Positions 5,592 through 6,151 of a stretch of 6,151 nucleotides of DNA are shown here, piece after piece. Location: contig JAVBYK010000421.1 in assembly GCA_030824095.1 (NCBI GenBank), positions 1 to 6,151 on the forward strand. The letters run 5' to 3'. Each line of letters starts with the position of its first letter. Within the stretch, counting starts at the first letter, position 1. The notes below the pieces were generated by a model. That model ran no database searches. It was not told where the DNA came from and was given only the letters and a program-made list of their open reading frames with translations. A program made the position numbers and the translations under genes. This DNA comes from a bacterium (lineage in GTDB: Bacteria; Pseudomonadota; Gammaproteobacteria; Burkholderiales; Burkholderiaceae_C).

Positions 5592-6151
5592 GGGTCAACG
5601 TCCGGGAATTGCTGGCGCAGGGCGGCAAAGGCGTCCAGATTGTCCAGCAACAGATCCACCAGGGTGGGGTCGAATTGCGTGCCACGCCCCTCGCGAATGG
5701 TCTGTACCACCTGGTCGGCAGGCCACGGTTCCTTGTAGCTGCGGCGGGATCCCAGGGTGTCAAACACATCGGCCAGCGCCGTGATGCGACCCACTAGGGG
5801 AATGTCGGTGCCCGACAGGCCCTTGGGGTAGCCAGTGCCATCCCACCGTTCGTGGTGCGAAACCGCGATTTCTGCCCCCATTTGCATCAGGGGGCGGCGG
5901 GAGTCCTGCAGGAGGTGCAGTCCGAACTGGGCATGCTGCTGCATCAAAGCCCACTCGTGGGCATCCAGCTTGCCGGGCTTGCACAGGATCGCATCGGGAA
6001 TCCCGGCCTTGCCGATATCGTGCAGGGGGGACGCCGCCTTGATCTGCTGGATCTGTGCCTCCGGCAGGCCGTGCAGCCGCGCCAGCAGCTCACAGGTCAG
6101 GGCGACCCGTCTGGCGTGGGCGCCCATGTCCTGGTTGCGGCCCTCCAGGGC
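5588..6151 (-). CDS. HD-GYP domain cyclic-di-GMP phosphodiesterase (5' partial)
   Basis: C-terminal 187 residues of an HD-GYP protein; the frame stays open to the right edge (ALEGRNQDMGAHARRVA), so the ATG at 6127 is internal and the true start lies outside. HD-GYP proteins hydrolyse cyclic-di-GMP and commonly act in motility, biofilm or virulence switching. In visible numbering the hallmarks are HARRV (12-16), the HD pair in PLHDIGKAGIPD (His44, Asp45), LCKPGKL (56-62), HHERWDGTGYP (99-109, including GYP 107-109), IPLVGRITALADVFD (117-131), RRSYKEPW (136-143) and TQFDPTLVDLLL (158-169). All expected metal-binding and GYP residues seem present, so it is probably active. The missing N-terminal part often carries a REC, PAS or GAF sensor domain, which cannot be judged here. 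It converges on the SDR gene; the stops overlap. Confidence 0.93.
   Translation of the reverse strand, partial: ALEGRNQDMGAHARRVALTCELLARLHGLPEAQIQQIKAASPLHDIGKAGIPDAILCKPGKLDAHEWALMQQHAQFGLHLLQDSRRPLMQMGAEIAVSHHERWDGTGYPKGLSGTDIPLVGRITALADVFDTLGSRRSYKEPWPADQVVQTIREGRGTQFDPTLVDLLLDNLDAFAALRQQFPDVDP

Noticed and set aside
1..6151. CRISPR array, tRNA, insertion sequence, defence or toxin-antitoxin system
   Set aside because: Reading both strands by eye, I saw no regular spaced repeats, tRNA-like cloverleaf, transposase motif or small paired genes. Codon use appears even across the genes, with no sign of recent transfer.

Overview
The window looks like a GC-rich betaproteobacterial chromosome, most likely from the family Comamonadaceae (a Rhodoferax/Polaromonas/Acidovorax-like lineage). 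This placement rests on recalled protein similarity and gene order (liv genes followed by a 2Fe-2S/FAD reductase and an epimerase-like SDR), not on a database search. All six genes are densely packed. The largest gap between genes is 46 nt, so no stretch over 300 bases lacks a gene. I see no tRNA, rRNA, CRISPR array, insertion sequence, attachment site or origin.

Positions 1-3535 (+ strand) hold the end of an operon for a branched-chain amino acid type (HAAT family) ABC importer: livH (5' end cut by the window edge), livM, livG and livF. LivH and LivM are the inner-membrane permease pair, and LivG and LivF are the two ATPases. The periplasmic binding protein (LivK-like), which sets the substrate, is not in the window, so the substrate could be leucine/isoleucine/valine or another amide or amino acid.

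Positions 3582-4634 (- strand) encode a complete plant-type ferredoxin/FNR fusion reductase of the kind usually labelled CDP-6-deoxy-delta-3,4-glucoseen reductase. It converges on livF. Only 27 nt separate its start from that of the next gene, an atypical short-chain dehydrogenase/epimerase-like protein at 4662-5591 (+). The SDR gene in turn overlaps by 4 nt the 3' end of an HD-GYP phosphodiesterase gene (- strand, 5588 to the right edge, 5' end cut off).

The window reads as ordinary core or near-core chromosome. I found no convincing new biological system. The points worth a second look are local: an SDR lacking the catalytic Tyr/Lys pair, a reductase whose standard name is not supported by its neighbours, very tight divergent and convergent gene junctions, and a livM-livG junction that looks like a former ATGA overlap.
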